Positions 44,331 to 54,932 of a stretch of 64,000 nucleotides of DNA are shown here, one piece after another (position 1 is the stretch's first letter; every line of letters begins with the position of its first letter). The stretch lies in NCBI GenBank assembly GCA_024220505.1, contig JAKZZE010000009.1, positions 1,250,001 through 1,314,000 on the forward strand, written 5' to 3'. Under the pieces are notes generated by a model. That model had not been told where the DNA came from. It made no database searches and worked only from the letters and a program-made list of their open reading frames with translations. The position numbers and the translations under genes were made by a program. This stretch comes from Rhizopus arrhizus (taxonomy: Eukaryota; Mucoromycota; Mucoromycetes; Mucorales; Rhizopodaceae).

Positions 44331-46495
44331 ATGGCTACTATCTTTCTTACTACAAATTCCAACTATTATTATGACTGTCCTCAGCGAGTTCCTTTAACAG
44401 AAGACCATATTCAACCCACTGTTAGAAGACTGTCAGAACAATATGAAAGACGCAGGTCGGAGGAACACCTGAAGTCATTAGCCTTTGAAGAGAAGGCTGC
44501 CGTAACTGAAATGCTATCTTTATTAAGACAAGGAAGGCTACCCAATAATCAGCAGATAAGTACTATCATCAGCAATATTCTAAGTAGTCGTGTGATTGAG
44601 TCTCAACCAGTCTCAAAAGATGGACAGCTCATACTCAAGGAAATTCAAGATCTCTTGATCATAATCCAAAAAGCTTTAATTTTAAAGAACTCGGATGAAT
44701 TGTTTCAATCCATGATGTATCATATAAAGAGAGTAACTGATTTACAAAAAAGTAACTAGGAAATACTAGCTTTTTACACAGATAAAATAACGTTTATTAA
44801 TATAGATGAAGAATTTACACTAAGAACACTAGATTTACTTAAAGCCACCTTATTTTTCTTATTTGATGATAGTTTTATAAATCTGTTGAATCAAATATTA
44901 CTAACTGTTCAAACTATCTTCACCAAGGACAAGCCTAACGGCAATCATGAATCAATCGTATTGGCGCCTCAAATTCGACTGAGCAACTACAAATGTCAAA
45001 AGACAAAGATGTATGATGTGAAACCTTTCGCTCCTCACAGTGATATTAATGTGGATATCATGGCCAGTCTACAAAACATATTCACCACATTCAAAGAACA
45101 CCCACAATACCATTCTTCTTTCAAATCACTTTTTCAAATACTCATCATTTGGACACATTCTGTATCAAGAGAAGCATCTTTTCCCGATAATTTGAATGAA
45201 CATCTGGAACTAGTAGCACAAGAGACAAAGGAAGTCTTTGAAAGATGGACAGGTGGTCTACTTCTTGATCCATTGTTGAAAGAATCAAGCAGTCTTGCAC
45301 ACTCAATCAGAAAAGATTCTCAGTTGACTAATCTCTACATTAAAATAAGAAGTTTGGTTATTCAGTCATTTCAAGACTTTGACTTGTCGTCTTGGTCACA
45401 ACTTGTTATGGAATTAAAAGAACCAAAAGCTGACCCCTGTCGACAAACAATCACGCGTTTGGTTGAAAGAGCTCAAGGTTTACTTGAAGCTTTTAAAAAT
45501 GATGAAATATTCAATGAAATTTCTAAAAAAGTGTATTCTATTCATCAACATCTATGGTAACAAGTATATGCTTTTAGATGAAATGAAGCTAATCTCAAAC
45601 ATAATAGGAATGACAAAACTATTTTAAAACATCACTTGTTGGATGACTTTAAGATGACGTTACTTCCTGCTTTAATTGAACAAATCAAGTATGTTCCTTT
45701 ACCACGATTAGTTATTCAAGAAAATGAACAATATGAAATGGTGATTGATAACATGGTCATACCAGGAGATACATTAATGCCTGAAGCTATTGAGCTAAAG
45801 GTAAGGCGCCTTTTTTTCGTATTGTTTTAATTAAACATAATATTTTGCTATTGCTAGGTTGATGATTATTTAAGGTTTTGTCCAAAAAGTAGTTCAGGAT
45901 CAACCAGTGTCCAGGGACTATTTATTCACCTTCATGGTATACAAACATTGTTAGAAGATGCCAATTTTTGGTATAAACGTAAAACTGGGCTTTTGGATAT
46001 AACAGACTCTGGAATTGTTTCTGTTCATGTAAGTACATGTTTGGAAAAGAACACTTTAATATAGACTCTCTTTCTATATAGATGGATGGACTGTCATTAT
46101 CTATTCGATTAGTAAGCGACTCAGAAGATGTATTACACAGATTTCAAGTAGAAAACTGTGTTTGTGAAATCAACAAACTTGAGGTTCAGGTGAAGAAAAG
46201 CAGATACAAGTAAGAATGAGAAAAAATATTAATGCAATACAAAACTAAATTTTCTTTTTGGTCATCCAGCAATTTTTACAAAGTGTTTAATCCAGTATTG
46301 ACCAGTATGGTGAGACGTCAAGTGGCAAAAGAAATAGAAAGCAACGTGATTCGATTGTTTGATAAAGGAGATCAAAAATTGACAGAGCATTTAGGCGGTC
46401 GAAATAACATCAGTGGAAGAAAAGAAACGAGACGTACTAGTTTTATTTCCCAAATATTTCAGACTGTAAATCGAAAAATTATTGGAATGCAATAG
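44331..46495 (+). CDS. HAM1/DUF4449-family protein (possible TULIP-like lipid binder)
   Basis: Large fungal protein tentatively assigned to the HAM1-like (DUF4449) family. Exons 44331-44751, 44806-45556, 45608-45800, 45858-46028, 46082-46209 and 46270-46495 give 629 residues. The N-terminal half is helical (LTEDHIQPTVRRLSEQYERR; then LPNNQQISTIISNILSS). The C-terminal half has the segments LLPALIEQIKYVPLPRLVIQ and MVIDNMVIPGDTLMPEAI, then FYKVFNPVLTSMVRRQVAKE, which resemble the beta-rich lipid-binding BPI/LBP-type domain of that family. The name comes from remembered family patterns; function is not established. No membrane span or signal peptide is visible. Confidence 0.6.
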
Positions 46496-47020
46496 TTGGA
46501 TTTAAACAAAATGAAAACACTGCTATTTTTTATATATTTGTACTGTTGGGCCTTTATTTTATTTTTTTTCTTTCTCAAGTTGATTGTTTGCTGAATCTTT
46601 TTTTTCTCTTTTTTACATGTAATATTTGAATTACAAAAAATTCCATTAAAGTGAAATAGTCTACTGTCATTAGCTTCAAGATACTCGCTTCTTGTAAGCT
46701 TTTGAAATTAAAGGAGTCAAATACTTTGAAACAGAAAATTGTTGCCGTCTACACGTAAGAAATTCGTGCAAATACAAGGCAAAGGTTTTATAATGGTTGT
46801 ATTCGCTCGTTTTTTTAAAACTTCTGCCTGCTTCAATTAAATATGTAGACGTACACGTTCTGGAATAAATTAAAAGCTTGAACAACTATATGATGATTAA
46901 ATATAGCACTCTATTCAATAGCTAATGAAAGACACATCAAAGATTAAAAGTGGCACAAAGACGCGTAAGTCAATAATCTAACATCATCTTTAAATACTGA
47001 AAAAAAGATTTTTATAAGCT

Positions 47021-47269
47021 ATGCAGCCCATTATTTTGTTAATAAAATCTTTGGTTTTGTATACACTGACTTCATCGACAGCTGAAGTTATTCTCATATT
47101 ATGCACAGTAGTTGGTTTTAGAGTGGAAAATCACAGCAGTGAACCTTCATTGCTAAACCTGTTAGGTATTCAAGCTGAATCATGGTAAAATTCAATACTA
47201 TCTCTTGTACTCTTAAAATGCAATCATTAGTGATAAGATAGAATGGTTTTTCTTGAAGAGAATTCACAT
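47021..47269 (+). CDS. Possible two-exon small hydrophobic ORF
   Basis: Starts MQPIILLIKSLVLYTLTSS at 47021. If the GTAAAA donor after GIQAES is spliced to the acceptor CATTAG near 47230, the frame continues as CDKIEWFFLKRIHM and stops, about 69 residues. It has one strongly hydrophobic N-terminal region and could be a secreted or single-span peptide. In such AT-rich DNA it may be chance. No family recognised. Confidence 0.25.
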
Positions 47270-48029
47270 GTAAACATATGAACTTATTTTACATAAAACT
47301 GCATAAGAAGAGTATTTAGCTGGTTGCACAATACAGGAGATACTTAGTCAACCATGCTATGAAGTACTTGAGGTTATATAGAAAAGTCATTATTGATAAA
47401 ATGAATGAAATAAATCTAATGGGATTACTTACTATCACTGAACTTAAAAGGATAGAACTCTTGTGGTCATTTATATATCCAAATAATACAGTGGGCTCTT
47501 TTACGACTAATACATAATTATCTTATTAGAAAAAAGGATTTAGCAAACCAACATGTATGGTCAAATTTAGTACATAACCTGCTTCTCTCTTGATCATTTA
47601 TTAATATTGTCATCATCTAAAAAAAGTTATGCTTTTATTTAATATCATTGTATCCAGTATTAATATTATTTTCATGAAGATTCAATTAAATTCTTTTCAA
47701 GATACTTTAATTAATTATAGCTGTAGATCCAGTATTAATAAATTTTAATATGAAGATCTATTCCTGGCTATGCAAATGGGCTATTTATAATTATTAAGTA
47801 GATCTATTTTTCATTTATGTCTCATTGCATCAGGAGCTATATTAAGACAACTTGTATTGAGTTAAAGGAGTAGAATTAGTTACGACCGAATAATAAAGAA
47901 AGACTGTAATAAATCTTTGTAAAGCATTTACTACTCTGATTTCTTATATAGTGAATATGAATCATGTTTAAATTATGTTGGGATACGACATAATACTCTG
48001 TGTTCAATCTTTCAAATACAGACGAATAG

Positions 48030-48146
48030 GGAAATAACCCCTCTCTAAAACCTATTGTGGAGAGGAATGGCTGGGTTTTGTTGAATGACGATAAATGGTT
48101 TCATCGTGAAGCCAATGTTACTTTGAATACATTAAAAGACTACTGA
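48030..48146 (+). pseudogene. Orphan C-terminal exon-like fragment
   Basis: Behind a possible acceptor (GAATAG) the plus strand reads ERNGWVLLNDDKWFHREANV, then TLNTLKDY and a stop, with protein-like composition. No upstream start or exon can be attached. It is probably a gene relic; the family is not recognised. Confidence 0.3.
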
Positions 48147-48185
48147 TCTAAATTAGAATTAACAAAGATTTTATCTACTTTATTT

Positions 48186-48515
48186 TTAAATACTAACCCA
48201 CTTTGCCTTTCTTTTGCGGACTACTTTTTTGGAACTTTCAGCACTAATGGGGAGATCAATGGGCAATTGAATGATAGGAGGTTCTGTTGCAATAGTTAAT
48301 GGTGAAATTGGTGATGATATAGCAAAAGATGACTTGCTCCTAGTAAAGTTACCTACAAGAAAAGAAAGGGAACGGAATTATTGGAGAAAAAAGAAGCAGC
48401 AAAAGGGCTAGTAGCAGAAGAGCCAATACTGGAAGGGCTTACATGATAAAGAGCGATTTGTTACTGAATGGCGCTTAGTGCTGTGATTTGCAAGAACATC
48501 TATTGATCCAACTTC
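48186..48515 (-). pseudogene. Orphan two-exon fragment, basic C-terminus
   Basis: Minus-strand exon (48186-48352) reads NFTRSKSSFAISSPISPLT and ends KKVVRKRKAKWVSI. An upstream exon ending at 48443 (SIDVLANHSTKRHSVTNRSL) joins in frame through GTAAGC and a TTGTAG acceptor, forming a split Cys codon. No start Met is available before a stop. It may be the 3' end of a gene whose 5' part has decayed. Confidence 0.3.
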
Positions 48516-48791
48516 ATAGAGAGTTCACCAAATTAATTAAACAAAATTCGACAAAATGCTTTAACAAGAACAGACGAATGAAATTTTATTTTTCGACAAA
48601 TGATCTTCATTCTTTTTTTACGAACCGACAATATTCATTGTATTGACTGTATTATAAAGTGATACAAATAATAGAAATAAAACTCCATCTTTTTTTTTAG
48701 TGTAAATTAGATTTCTCCCCTTTCTTCTCCTTTCCTTTCCCTTTCTTCTTCTTTTTTGTGCATGTAAAAAAGAGAAAAGAAGTGGTTTAAA

Positions 48792-49947
48792 ATGGTATTT
48801 AAATCAATGATCAATCTATCAAAAAAGATGATTTTCTTTCAACTTTTAATTGCATGCATTTTATGCTTGTATGTATTATTGACAGTAAAAGATTATAAAT
48901 TTGGTGAGTCTTAAAATTATTTATACAAATTTGGATATTAATTTTACTTTAGTAACAAATAATAAGAATGAAATACGAGAATACCCTTACACGATTATTA
49001 CTGGATCAAGCGCAAACCATTTATGTTCTTTAGAAAATTTTTTATATTCTTTAAATGATATAAAAGCTGATGTAGAATCTCATGAATTCCCTAGAGTCGT
49101 TGTTTACAATATTGGAATGAATAGAACTCAATTACCTGTATTAAATCAACTTCAATCCCATGGCTTAATTGATGATCTCATCTTATTTGACCACGAGCGC
49201 TACCCTCGATTTTGGGATGTAGCAGTAGATGCTGGTCAATATGCTTGGAAGACAGGTATTGTCAATGATGCTCGTGTTCGATATGGTGGGATACTTGTTT
49301 GGCTCGACGCTGGAAATCAAGTAACCGCGGAGTTCATATTAAATATTCCGAAAATCATTCGTCAAGATTACCATGGTTTCTGGTCTCCAAAGAGTACCTC
49401 TTACATGGGGAAATGGACACATCCTGGTATGTTCAAATTCTTTGGAGCTAGTATAAAAGAATATAAATATAAGTCAAACTGCAATGGTGCTGCTATTGGG
49501 TTTGATACAACGAACTCTACTATTGTAAATGATATCATCATTCCTTGGTTTGAGTGTGGTTTACAAAAGAATTGTATTGCTCCACCAGGCTCAAGCAGAG
49601 AGAACCATCGACAAGATCAAGCAGTTCTTACTTATCTTGCCTATGCCCACGGTCATCAGTGCACTGAGCACCCACACAATTTTAAATTACAAACACATCG
49701 CGATACGGCCTGTAGAGCTAGTCTGATGGAACTCGATTTACAAAACAAGTTACATCATCCTTCAGCCATAGGTAAACACATGGACAAATATTGCTTTCAT
49801 TATGATCTAATAGATGTATATATAGATTCTCCAAAATGGGAACGTGCAAATACTATAGAATTATACCATCACCCAGAATGGAAATATCCTGCTGAACGAG
49901 TTCCTGTAAATATAAGAAAACCTAATACTTTATTAGATTTCAAATAA
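48792..49947 (+). CDS. Putative type II glycosyltransferase-like protein (DUF1647-like)
   Basis: Exons 48792-48903 and 48953-49947 give 368 residues. A short cytosolic N-terminus precedes one membrane anchor (MIFFQLLIACILCLYVLLT), typical of Golgi type II proteins. The lumenal domain reads TIITGSSANHLCSLENFLYS, VVVYNIGM, AGQYAWKTGIV and GGILVWLDAGNQV. This order resembles the DUF1647 pattern (TxxSSNHxxE, YDLGL, YAWKP, GxxWWLDxS), a predicted GT-A-type fold; WLDAGNQ would be the metal-binding Asp position. Later Cys residues (NCNGAAIGFD, FECGLQKNC, HQCTEH) suggest disulfides. Family placement is by pattern memory; sugar specificity is unknown. Confidence 0.65.
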
Positions 49948-50096
49948 ATTATATACAAAGCTATTATTAAGCTGACTTGGCAGTGAAATAAAATGGTCTG
50001 TTTTTAAACGATTGCCAAGAAACGAGGAGTGTAATAAATATTGCAAAGTGTACTTGTTGCAAAAAATAAAATGAAATAAAGAGCACTTTAAGCTTG

Positions 50097-52846
50097 TTAA
50101 ATCATAGTGCTGTTTATGAATATTTCGATTAAGAAATAATCAGTATCGCTTGCATAAGAAGATACACTTAGCATGTTAACTGTTAGAAGGTTGCTGCTTT
50201 TATTCCAATGCCAATCTTTATCTGATATTAGCACATGCTTGTCTAAAACAACTTTCGCTACAATCATATCTCTTGATTCAAGTATATCATTTGATGTTGA
50301 GCATTTTGATATCCAGAATCCGCATGATTTGCTTTTATGAGAAAGACGAGCGCTGTACTTTACAGAAAAGCCATCTTTTGCAGAAGAATGATTTAGTTCA
50401 ACCATTTTTGTTTTCAAAATGGCACGTGAGCCATTAAGCTTATCGAGGAGACCCAGACACGCAATAGATATACATTTAAGTGATTTTGTACAAGAAATGC
50501 TTACAAGTGAAGACCCAAATCCGGCAACTCGTGTCAATAGAGCACTCGCACCATGCAAATCTTTTGGATCGCTCAAAGGGAATAGAGGTAATATTATCCC
50601 TTGATCCAGACCAGTAACAATGTGAGCCACTGAAAAGGACTTGAAGATGCTTGCCAAGTGAATTAATTCACTGGTTTCTACCACTCCCAACCTGATGCAA
50701 GGACCTGTATTCCAAAAACCATATACAGCATAGGCTGATTCTTCTTCATCATCCAGTTCATTTTCTTCTCTATTTATATTATACAGGCACAAGAGCGCAT
50801 GAGTGCCCATTGGGTTTCCCAAGGCTGTTTTAAAAGTTGGTACTGGAGATTGACGTGATCTCAATAAGGTACGTGCTCCATTTCGAGTCACAGAAACTAA
50901 TTTCTCAATTAAATCTATATTGTGTTTTCCTGGAATATCAGTAAGATATACAGGCCCGCCAGACATAGCACGGCTTTTTTTTTTTGCATCATGTTATTTT
51001 TCATTTATATACAAACGTTATGTCATGACTTACCTTGAAGCATGATATTCAGCAAATGGATGATCTGATTGAAACATATCCCAATCTGCTATTACAGGAT
51101 AGTGGCGAGTCCAAAGCGAATTGATTGCATTTGAATAAATGTGCCAGGCATGACTGTCTAATACATCCGGAAAAAAATCATCACTGTTCCTACATATGAT
51201 GTTTCTTGTAAGTAAACGTATACCTTAACAACACTCTCCCTTCCCTTAAAAAATTCTCGCATACATACCTGAATGTTGCTTTTATTTTGAACGACAGTGC
51301 TGGTTCGAGTAAGATATAAGGATTGAGTGACATACAATGAATGACTCTGCTACTAATAAGTGAATCTGAATGGTCGATGAGCGCTTTTCGATAAGTATTC
51401 CACAAGTTCAGTCGTGTTTTAGAGTCGCACATCAAATCAAGGAACCCTCCTTGATTATCTACCTTGACAAAGTCAATGCCTGATTTATTCAAGAAACTAT
51501 AAAATTCTTGATAAAACAGTTGAGGTTCCTTTATGAGACCTATAGAAGCACCCTTATTGTCTTTCAACTCAAAGTAGTTATATGCTTGTCTCTGTGCTAA
51601 CTTTTTAGAGATACCATGCCAGTAGCCACAGAGTGTATGCCATATTCCAACATATTTTATAAACGGATATCTTTCCTTGATTTTTTGAACTATTTCCTGT
51701 AAATCGCCCATTGGAAATTTAGCAGGACAGACATCAAAGGAAGCTAGCTGGGAACGATCCGAGATTATATCACTCCAACCATCATCAAGTAACAAATAGT
51801 TCACAGGGATGTTGTTATCTTTTAAAGAGTTTAATGCTTTAAAGATTTTATCATAGCTTAGCTCTTTCCCAAATGCGTTCCAAGTACAGTAACCAAGTGT
51901 TTCGACCAAAACAGTGTCCTCTGGAGCCTTTGATATCCGACTGATTTGATCAGATAAGTTTGCAATGTGTTCATAATAATACTGGATGGCGAATTTGATA
52001 AGATCGTAAAATTTGTATTCATTCTGAGTTGTTAAAAAGAGTAAATGAACTTGTCTGTCGTCTTTTTGAGTATCGTCCGTTGGACAGTGAAAATAAACTG
52101 TATTGTTTGGGCCAAACGAGAGCCAGCAATCGATGCTCGTGCCTAATGCCATCCAAAGGTGAACATCACCACTTTCACTGTCTTGATAAAGTACCAACTG
52201 ATGCTTTTCGACATCACTTGGATGAAAATAATTTGCTCCTGAAATGGGTGTTAACCATGTTGTACTAAAACGAGAACAAATTCATTTTAGAAACTTTCAT
52301 CTCTGTCTTTTTCTATTACCCTTTTCGAAGAAACGAAACATGTCCGTTTATAGAATGATCCACTGGTCCTAAATCGATTACTCCCTGTTTGATTTGCTTT
52401 GGATTAGTTGAAAGATGGTAAAGGTCAGTACTATGATCAGAATGTTTTCTAATCATCTGAAGCTCAGGAATACGGTGAATGACAGAGGGTACGAATCGCG
52501 TATGAGAAGGTGTTACGATAGTGATTCGTCCATTCTGTTGTGGTTTTCCATACCAAGTCCAGTCTCGGTCTTGAAGAGTTTTTGATCTTAAAGTGAATTC
52601 ATATTGACTTGCAGTCAAGTCTGAAATATCAATAATTACAAAGTATCTTCTTCCTTGATGTTTCATTTTTACAAAAGGAAACTGTTTCCATTCTTTAGAG
52701 GTGGTTAAGTTAGACCATAGTTCAATTTGATAGTTATTATGCGTGTTATCATCTTGTATAATACAATAGTATGTCAAGATATTGTTTACTTTTTGCTTGA
52801 TAATGGTGTGTGAGTCTATATCAGGAAAGAGTAAAACTTGGGCCAT
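50097..52846 (-). CDS. Raffinose synthase/Sip1-like glycoside hydrolase, GH36 type
   Basis: Alpha-galactosidase/galactosyltransferase-type enzyme of the raffinose synthase (Sip1) branch of GH36. Exons 52320-52846, 51269-52264, 51034-51189 and 50097-50973 give 851 residues. The start at 52846 (MAQVLLFPDIDSHT) follows a T-rich leader; the longer in-frame Met at 52924 is rejected. The barrel carries LGYCTWNAFG, NYLLLDDGWSD, and the nucleophile motif IDFVKVDNQGGFLD; the acid/base motif RNSDDFFPD is completed across the second intron. SGGPVYLTDIPGKHN follows in the last exon. All catalytic motifs are intact. No signal peptide, so it is probably cytosolic. Hydrolase versus transferase cannot be decided here. 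Confidence 0.9.
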
Positions 52847-53193
52847 TTTTTTAAAAAAGCGGGGGAAAATCTTTGGAAATAGTAGTGTAAACAAGTAAAA
52901 TATGCGCGTGTAACGGAATGGCATAATTCAATAATGATTCATACAAATATAAGCAGACTGATATTATTCAAAAATAAATCAATAATAGTTGATGATTCTA
53001 TACCAAATCACTCTACTACCCGTGATTATAATGTACAGTAATCGAAACTCTTTCCAAAAAAAAAAAGCATTCATCCAAGAAAATGTTATTTGATGACAGA
53101 CATCTCCAGCCTTTCTCCTTGAAATCACAAAAAAAAAGCATGATATTTAATAAACACATGAGTCTCTTTTTTATATAGAAACAATATATATAT

Positions 53194-53689
53194 TTAAACT
53201 TCAAAGTTAGAGGGGTTAGTGCCTTCTTCTCTTTGAGAATCCCACTTGGAGATCTACACAAACATATTATTAATTTATCATTTTCTTTTAAATAAACGCG
53301 CGCTTTTACCCATTCATTAGGACACAAGGCATGGTAAGCCTTGAAGAATTGTTTGCAAGGAGCAAAGTCTTCACCACGAGCGCCAATACACTTGTAGTAA
53401 TCAACATAGTTTTGCCAGCAGCTATTCAAATTAAATTAGAAAAAAATTCAATAAACAATCGTTGTATGCATACTTCTTGGATTGGTTGGTGTTGGGGAAG
53501 CTATTTATATGTTACATTAGTAAAAAAAGCAAATACTTGATTCTATCATTGTACACATTTACCGAGCATCGAAACCAGCTTTTGATTAGGAAGCAGTAAA
53601 TGAGTTAGTAATTTACAACAATATTCATTTTTTTTCGAGTGTCCTTAGTTACCGGTGACCAACTTTTGTGTATCGGCAGATTCAGACAT
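53194..53689 (-). CDS. COX12: Cytochrome c oxidase subunit 6B (Cox12)
   Basis: Intermembrane-space subunit of complex IV. Five short exons: 53653-53689, 53563-53578, 53474-53500, 53310-53421 and 53194-53253, giving 83 residues. The twin-Cys motifs are CWQNYVDYYKC (CX9C) and CKQFFKAYHALC (CX10C), imported by the Mia40 pathway. Sequence FDARFPNTNQSKNC and the end WDSQREEGTNPSNFEV are typical of Cox6b. Exons of 16 and 27 bases are needed to keep the frame, an unusually fragmented gene for so small a protein. Confidence 0.94.
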
Positions 53690-54932
53690 TGTTATTTAAT
53701 GAGGCAATAAGAAAGAGAGAAAACAGACAAAATCAAAAAATTTTGGCAGACAATATAGCGAGGCCCTGGCAAAATAATCAGGTCACTTCGGGGATACAAT
53801 CATATGATGTCACACTAGAAAATAGATTTACTCATTTCCCCTCAAAACAAGGCTGAATTTAGCGAAAACGAGTCACATAGAAATAAGATAATAATGAAAT
53901 ATAAAACATTTACATAACAACCCTAGAAATGTACTATAATCGCGCTGCAGATAAAAAAGAATCTGCAAAGAGCTTTCTTAACGAGCTCTCACAAAAGAGA
54001 ATTTGTTCCTTTGTTGGTTATGATCTTGTCAAACTTTTAATTTTGGCTTCATTTTGCCTTGGTAAAAGGATTTACTTTTCGATTTCAATAGAATAAACTT
54101 TGGTGCTATCAATTACATTATGAATATTGAAAAGGATATCCTGTACATTATAGTAATTCGACATTTATTACAGATACAGGTTTACCAGTAATCTACATGC
54201 TCACGACTGATTATTCAATGGATCCTATCAAGGATTTCTTAGCTTTTACCAAGAATAGTATTGGTTTGGCCAATTTTAAAAGATAATCATAAACATCAAT
54301 ACTACTGAATATGTTGTCTACTTAGAAGCAGCTGTGCCTTGGTATCTTTTCATATACATCAAGTCACGGGTTTTATTTAAAATCCAACCTTATTTTGGGT
54401 GAATCTTTTCAATGGTTTCCTTTTATTGACAGCACTGATCTATGGACCCCCAGCTGCTGTGGTCTTTCGTTAGTTTGGTGCGCTCATTGGAGATTTATTG
54501 ATGACGAACTTCATTTTGTAGATAGGAAGTTGGATTACTAGAGCTATATGGCAGTTTGCCATTTTCAAAAGGGACGGACTTGGCCATAACTAGCATGTTC
54601 AATCGACTACACTCCGTTCCTTTTGGTTCACACCTCTCTCATATATGTGGCTCCTTTTATACTATATAAATAAAAATAGACTATCTATTTACAAAGAGAA
54701 AAAAGGATTTCTTGCTTTATTTAAAACTAAAAAATACATTTGATTATCATGAGTGGCCGTTAATGAATAGATATGACTTGCAAAACCTCTTTAACTCTAA
54801 ATTGCATACAAGTCATAAATAATCAGATAAAAGAAACCAAAGAGATTTATTGTAATTTAGAAAAGAAAGGATATAAAAGTTTAAGAGAACCATTGACAAG
54901 CGCTTTTAAAATTGTATTATGACGAAAATTAA
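53690..54932. other. Intergenic with possible transposase scrap
   Basis: About 1.2 kb. Around 54170-54285 the plus strand reads GLPVIYMLTTDYSMDPIKDF, which recalls the catalytic region of MULE-type transposases, but the frame is broken on both sides. The rest is AT-rich and broken by stops. No intact gene. Confidence 0.35.

Larger units (their letters stand above)
46496..48791. other. Gene-poor stretch with three coding-like fragments
   Basis: About 2.3 kb of AT-rich DNA. Three short fragments look coding and are listed separately (47021-47269, 48030-48146 and 48186-48515). No complete, recognisable gene was found. Confidence 0.5.

Noticed and set aside
48901..48952. Read-through start for the glycosyltransferase-like gene inside its first intron
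   Set aside because: The intron happens to be open in this frame, but the spliced form supplies a proper ATG and membrane anchor from 48792.
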